Source: JBGTCY01 sp041748615 (GTDB taxonomy: Bacteria; Bacteroidota; Bacteroidia; Chitinophagales; CAIOSU01). Taken from it: a stretch of DNA of 8,290 bases. Below, piece by piece: positions 6,102 through 8,290 of the stretch; positions within the stretch are counted from its first letter, which is position 1; the number at the start of each line of letters is the position of its first letter. The stretch spans positions 1 to 8,290 of the forward strand of contig JBGTCY010000278.1 of the NCBI GenBank assembly GCA_041748615.1. Direction: 5' to 3'. The notes below the pieces were generated by a model that did no database searches, was not told where the DNA came from, and saw only the letters and a list, made by a program, of their open reading frames with translations. The position numbers and the translations under genes were made by a program.

Positions 6102-6478
6102 TTCAATTGAAGCATCGGGGTATTCTTGGTGAAAAAAAATGAAATCAAAGTTTGGCTGATTTTTATCACTTTTCCCTTCCGTTTATTTTTTGTATTAAAA
6201 TAATGATGTTTAAGTAGTTTTCTGATATAATATGCTGCTTCACCTTGAGCTACTTCTATATGAATAATTGAATACTTTAAATGGCAATATTTATCATTAA
6301 AAAAATCATTATCTCTCGTAAAAAAGTCAACATAGCTTTGTTGATGAAGGTATTTTATAATCGGGTCGTCTAAAATACCTTTGAATAATACATCTTTGCC
6401 TACTTTTTTTACTTTTAATCTCCACTTTTCAAGCAGCACTTTTTGGTCATCCGTTATATTTTCATCCAGTAAAATCAT
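6095..6478 (-). CDS. DUF5615-family PIN-like putative toxin
   Basis: The 127-residue protein starts at ATG 6478-6476, 4 bp after the antitoxin stop. It matches the DUF5615 (Mut7-C-related, PIN-like) pattern. MILLDENI (1-8) supplies Asp5 and Glu6, ILDDPIIKYL (35-44) supplies the middle acidic residues, and VDFFTRDNDFF (50-60) supplies the TRDxD motif (54-58). In PIN-like folds such clustered acidic residues bind metal for RNA cleavage, so an RNase toxin is the likely role, but this family is poorly studied. The C-terminal part after about residue 95 is basic and hydrophobic (KNKRKGKVIKIS...) and less recognisable. DUF5615 genes are typically paired with DUF433 genes, as here. Its TAA overlaps the first sufS ATG by 7 nt. 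The gene is visibly richer in A and T than sufS and sufD, which suggests acquisition from elsewhere. Confidence 0.85.
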   Translation of the reverse strand: MILLDENITDDQKVLLEKWRLKVKKVGKDVLFKGILDDPIIKYLHQQSYVDFFTRDNDFFNDKYCHLKYSIIHIEVAQGEAAYYIRKLLKHHYFNTKNKRKGKVIKISQTLISFFFTKNTPMLQLKW

Positions 6479-6482
6479 TGGC

Positions 6483-6719
6483 TCATGCAGCTTTCACCCT
6501 ATTAAGCAATGATTCTTTACCTAATAATATGGCTTCAGAAATAGCATCTTTTGTGATGCTATTACTAAACTGTTCTATAATGTAATCAAAGCCATACCCC
6601 TGCGATACCATTTCCAACACATCTTCAACCAATACTCTTGTACCCTTGAAAGTGAGCTTGCCATGGCAGATTTTGGGGTCTGCGACAATGAACCTTCCTA
6701 TTACTTGTTTTTTATTCAT
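6483..6719 (-). CDS. DUF433-family putative antitoxin
   Basis: The 78-residue protein starts at ATG 6719-6717. It carries the DUF433 signature: FIVADPKICHGKLTFKGTRVLVEDVLEMV (about 10-38, cf. I-DP-I-G-GKP-I-GTR), then QGYGFDYIIEQF (40-51) and SITKDAISEAILLG (54-67), which would form the winged-helix-like DNA-binding part. DUF433 proteins act as cognate antitoxins of PIN-like DUF5615 toxins and probably repress their own promoter; both points come from family context, not from this locus. The order antitoxin first, then toxin, 4 bp apart, is standard. The pair sits 55 bp after the sufD stop and immediately before sufS on the same strand, so it is embedded in the suf transcription unit. Confidence 0.87.
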   Translation of the reverse strand: MNKKQVIGRFIVADPKICHGKLTFKGTRVLVEDVLEMVSQGYGFDYIIEQFSNSITKDAISEAILLGKESLLNRVKAA

Positions 6720-6731
6720 AAAATGAATTTT

Positions 6732-6772
6732 TAGTTAAAATTACTTTCTTCATAAAGAAGTGTAGTTAAAAT
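6732..6772. repeat. Direct repeat TAGTTAAAAT ahead of the antitoxin gene
   Basis: TAGTTAAAAT occurs at 6732-6741 and again at 6763-6772, starts 31 bp apart, in the 55-bp gap between the sufD stop and the antitoxin start. Spacing of about three helical turns would place both on one DNA face, so they could be operator half-sites for the antitoxin. Between them lies a weak imperfect inverted repeat (ACTTTCTT/AAGAAGT). AT-rich sequence repeats easily by chance, so the operator reading is tentative. Confidence 0.35.
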
Positions 6773-6774
6773 CC

Positions 6775-8079
6775 CTACCTGTTCAATCCAATCATCAACA
6801 CATAATTCAGATAATCTTTCAACTCGGCATTGCTGATTTTATCAATCACATCCCAGGCGAAAGCCTGGTGTAAAATATTTTTAGCGTGCTGCTCGCTGAT
6901 GCCGCGCGAGCGCAGGTAAAACACCGCCTCGTCATCCATCTGCCCGGAGGTGCTGCCGTGGCTGCATTTCACATCATCGGCAAAAATTTCGAGCATCGGT
7001 TTTGAGTTGATGGTCGCATCTTTTGAGAGCAAAATATTTTTGTTGGATTGAAAGGCATTTGTTTTCTGCGCATCTTCCCGCACGATAATTTTTCCGCTGA
7101 ATGCTCCGCTGGAAGCGCCATTCAGCAAACCTTTGTACAATTGATTGCTTTGGCAATGCGGCTTGGCATGGTCCACCGTCACGTGATTGTCCACGTGGTC
7201 GTTGCCGGAGACTACGTACAATCCGTAAAGATGTGTTTCGCAGTTTTCATCATTCAAACGCACATTCAAATTGTGCCTCACCAAATCGCCACCAAAAGTG
7301 AGCGACCACGCACTGAAACGGCTGTTGCGTTCCAGACGCACCGCAGTCGTCCCGATGTGTGAATAATGCGCTGCACGCGACATGATTTTGCAATATTCAA
7401 CCTGTGCGTTTTCATGCACCCGGATTTCCGTCACCGCGTTGGTTGCCGCTTTGCCGGTTGACAGATTTTGAAAACATTCGATGATACTGCATTGACTGCT
7501 TTCGCCCGCTACCACAAGATTGCGCGGCATACTCACCCTTTCCTGTTGTTCGCCTGTTGAAATAAAATACAGTAATACCGGATTTTCCAGCGCTGTGTTT
7601 TTGGGAATATTAATATATGCTCCGTCTGAAAAAGAAGCCGTGTTCAGCGCTGTGAAACCGTCATTTTCAGATGCCGCAATTTTTCCGAAATCATCAAGCG
7701 GCAATTCATGATTTTCAAAATATTGGGATAAGGGCGCGATGAGCAGTTTGTCTTTTTCCTCAATAATTTCAGAATGTTCCTCAGCAAAAAATCCGTCAAT
7801 GAATACGAGCCGATTGGCTTTCAAACGGATGATGTTGTCGAAATGAGGCGCTTCTTTCAGTTGCGTTTTTTCCGTAACGGGTTCAAAACCGTCTTTCAGT
7901 AACGGCTGCACGTTCGTGTATTTCCACGCTTCGTTTTTCGAAGTCGGAAAACCGGTCGCCTGAAAATATTTTGCGGCTTCTTGTTTCAGTTCGGTCAGAT
8001 AGTCGCGGGTCTGTAGGCTCTTAGTCGAATAGTCGCGGGTCTCTGTGTCGCGGGTCTTATGTGATGTGTCGGGTTTCAA
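6775..8079 (-). CDS. sufD: SufD, SufBCD iron-sulfur scaffold subunit, with repeat-derived N-terminus
   Basis: SufD pairs with SufB and the ATPase SufC to form the scaffold on which iron-sulfur clusters are built. The conserved protein begins around residue 28 (LTELKQEAAKYF), followed by GFPTSKNEAWKYTN (43-56), then the beta-helix core, with HLYGLY (283-288), DHVDNHVTVDH (294-304), Q310-S311-N312-Q313 and the C-terminal DVKCSHGSTSGQ (369-380) carrying Cys372 and His374. The end (NYVLMIGL) is intact. There is no ATG in frame before the conserved region. The frame is open only back to a TAA at 8094-8092, and the best candidate start is TTG at 8079-8077. Residues 1-27 are encoded by an AGACCCGCGAC-type repeat and repeat the string TRD. 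Candidates other than TTG are CTG codons at 8088 and near codon 28. sufC is expected upstream but is outside the window, and a 201-bp palindrome lies in between. Confidence 0.93.
   Translation of the reverse strand: MKPDTSHKTRDTETRDYSTKSLQTRDYLTELKQEAAKYFQATGFPTSKNEAWKYTNVQPLLKDGFEPVTEKTQLKEAPHFDNIIRLKANRLVFIDGFFAEEHSEIIEEKDKLLIAPLSQYFENHELPLDDFGKIAASENDGFTALNTASFSDGAYINIPKNTALENPVLLYFISTGEQQERVSMPRNLVVAGESSQCSIIECFQNLSTGKAATNAVTEIRVHENAQVEYCKIMSRAAHYSHIGTTAVRLERNSRFSAWSLTFGGDLVRHNLNVRLNDENCETHLYGLYVVSGNDHVDNHVTVDHAKPHCQSNQLYKGLLNGASSGAFSGKIIVREDAQKTNAFQSNKNILLSKDATINSKPMLEIFADDVKCSHGSTSGQMDDEAVFYLRSRGISEQHAKNILHQAFAWDVIDKISNAELKDYLNYVLMIGLNR
7999..8076. repeat. Short interspersed repeat array (GTCGCGGGTCT) inside the sufD 5' coding region
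   Basis: ATAGTCGCGGGTCT occurs identically at 7999-8012 and 8029-8042, the core GTCGCGGGTCT again at 8047-8057, and degenerate forms at 8023-8030 (AGTCGAAT) and 8068-8076 (GTCGGGTTT). The first three copies are offset by 30 and 15 bp, both multiples of three, so each is read in the same frame on the - strand as TRD(Y/T). It occupies the place where an ordinary sufD start would be. Confidence 0.85.
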
Positions 8080-8086
8080 TATTTTC

Positions 8087-8156
8087 AGATGTTAGATTTT
8101 AGATGTTAGTCCATAGTCCATGGTCGATAGTCCATAGTTGAAGGATGATAAACCAT
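8087..8156. repeat. Degenerate 7-bp-period tandem repeat in the palindrome arm
   Basis: From 8087 the sequence divides cleanly into heptamers: AGATGTT, AGATTTT, AGATGTT, AGTCCAT, AGTCCAT, GGTCGAT, AGTCCAT, AGTTGAA, GGATGAT, AAACCAT. Seven of the ten begin with AG and the spacing is constant. The same units reappear in reverse complement at about 8224-8290 as the other arm of the palindrome. No reading frame explains it. Confidence 0.8.
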
Positions 8157-8290
8157 TTTTATGGCGCAAGTGTCTCACTTGTGCCAAACAGTTTGGCACA
8201 AGTGAGACACTTGCGCCATAAAAATGGTTTAACATCCTTCAACTATGGACTATCGACCATGGACTATGGACTAACATCTAAAATCTAACA
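8090..8290. repeat. 201-bp near-perfect palindrome upstream of sufD
   Basis: Bases 8090-8189 and 8191-8290 are reverse complements with a single mismatch (A8148 opposite A8232) around one central base (8190). If transcribed it would form a hairpin with ~100-bp arms. It holds no gene. The right arm ends exactly at the window edge, so its true outer limit is unknown. It lies between sufD and wherever sufC is, and could be a BIME-like repeat, a miniature mobile element or an assembly hairpin. Confidence 0.93.
8162..8218. repeat. Paired REP-like hairpins at the palindrome centre
   Basis: TGGCGCAAGTG (8162-8172) pairs with CACTTGTGCCA (8176-8186) through an 11-bp stem with one G-T pair and a TCT loop. 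Its mirror copy occupies 8194-8218 with loop AGA. Two short GC-rich hairpins in opposite orientation resemble a bacterial interspersed mosaic element. Small flanking hairpins CCAT-TTTT-ATGG (8153-8164) and its mirror (8216-8227) add a further level of nesting. Confidence 0.7.

Noticed and set aside
5667..6110. 147-codon + strand open frame opposite sufS
   Set aside because: It lies fully inside a strongly conserved gene on the other strand; it has no recognisable domain, and its Gly-rich end is only the G-rich motif read in translation.
7999..8290. CRISPR array suggested by repeats at the right end
   Set aside because: Repeat units are 7-14 bp with spacers of at most about 16 bp, and the larger structure is one palindrome rather than direct repeats with uniform spacers; no cas gene is present.
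8090..8290. Rho-independent terminator interpretation of the palindrome
   Set aside because: The arms are far longer than any intrinsic terminator and no T-tract follows the stem on either strand within the window. A secondary effect on transcription remains possible.

Overview
The window looks like chromosomal DNA from a member of the Bacteroidota. Supporting signs are a ~390-residue PurM longer than the E. coli type, short lipoproteins with FxxC-type lipoboxes, a TTTC-N19-TACATTTG promoter close to the Bacteroidota -33/-7 consensus, and a suf gene order (sufD-sufS-sufE-DUF59-bacilliredoxin) that I associate with this phylum. The genus cannot be read from the sequence.

Layout from left to right. 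Bases 1-419 hold the 3' part of a membrane-protein gene on the + strand. It is separated by a strong bidirectional terminator (about 441-476) from two small tandem paralogous lipoprotein genes on the - strand (495-926 and 965-1192). Next comes purM on the - strand (1274-2446). A 254-bp divergent intergenic region (2447-2700) carries a plausible promoter for an OmpA-domain lipoprotein gene on the + strand (2701-3543). A second bidirectional terminator (about 3542-3576) separates it from a long - strand cluster, read here from high to low coordinates: sufD (6775-8079), a DUF433/DUF5615 toxin-antitoxin-like pair (6483-6719 and 6095-6478), sufS (4839-6101), sufE (4417-4842), a DUF59/MIP18-family SUF accessory gene (4065-4397) and a BrxA/BrxB bacilliredoxin gene (3588-4001). 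The right edge (about 7999-8290) is dense in repeats.

The suf genes encode one iron-sulfur cluster assembly pathway. SufS takes sulfur from cysteine, SufE accepts the persulfide, SufD belongs to the SufBCD scaffold, the DUF59 protein is an accessory or carrier factor, and the bacilliredoxin fits thiol redox homeostasis. sufB and sufC are not in the window and would be expected beyond the right edge.

The unusual parts are as follows. (i) A PIN-like toxin and antitoxin pair sits inside the suf operon, with the toxin stop overlapping the first sufS ATG by 7 nt. (ii) A 201-bp, one-mismatch palindrome lies just upstream of sufD, with REP-like hairpins nested in its centre and 7-bp-period repeats in its arms. 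(iii) The sufD reading frame has no ATG before its conserved region, and its first ~27 codons are made of an AGACCCGCGAC-type repeat. (iv) Two paralogous three-cysteine lipoproteins lie in tandem, one with a poly-threonine linker and a basic repeat tail.
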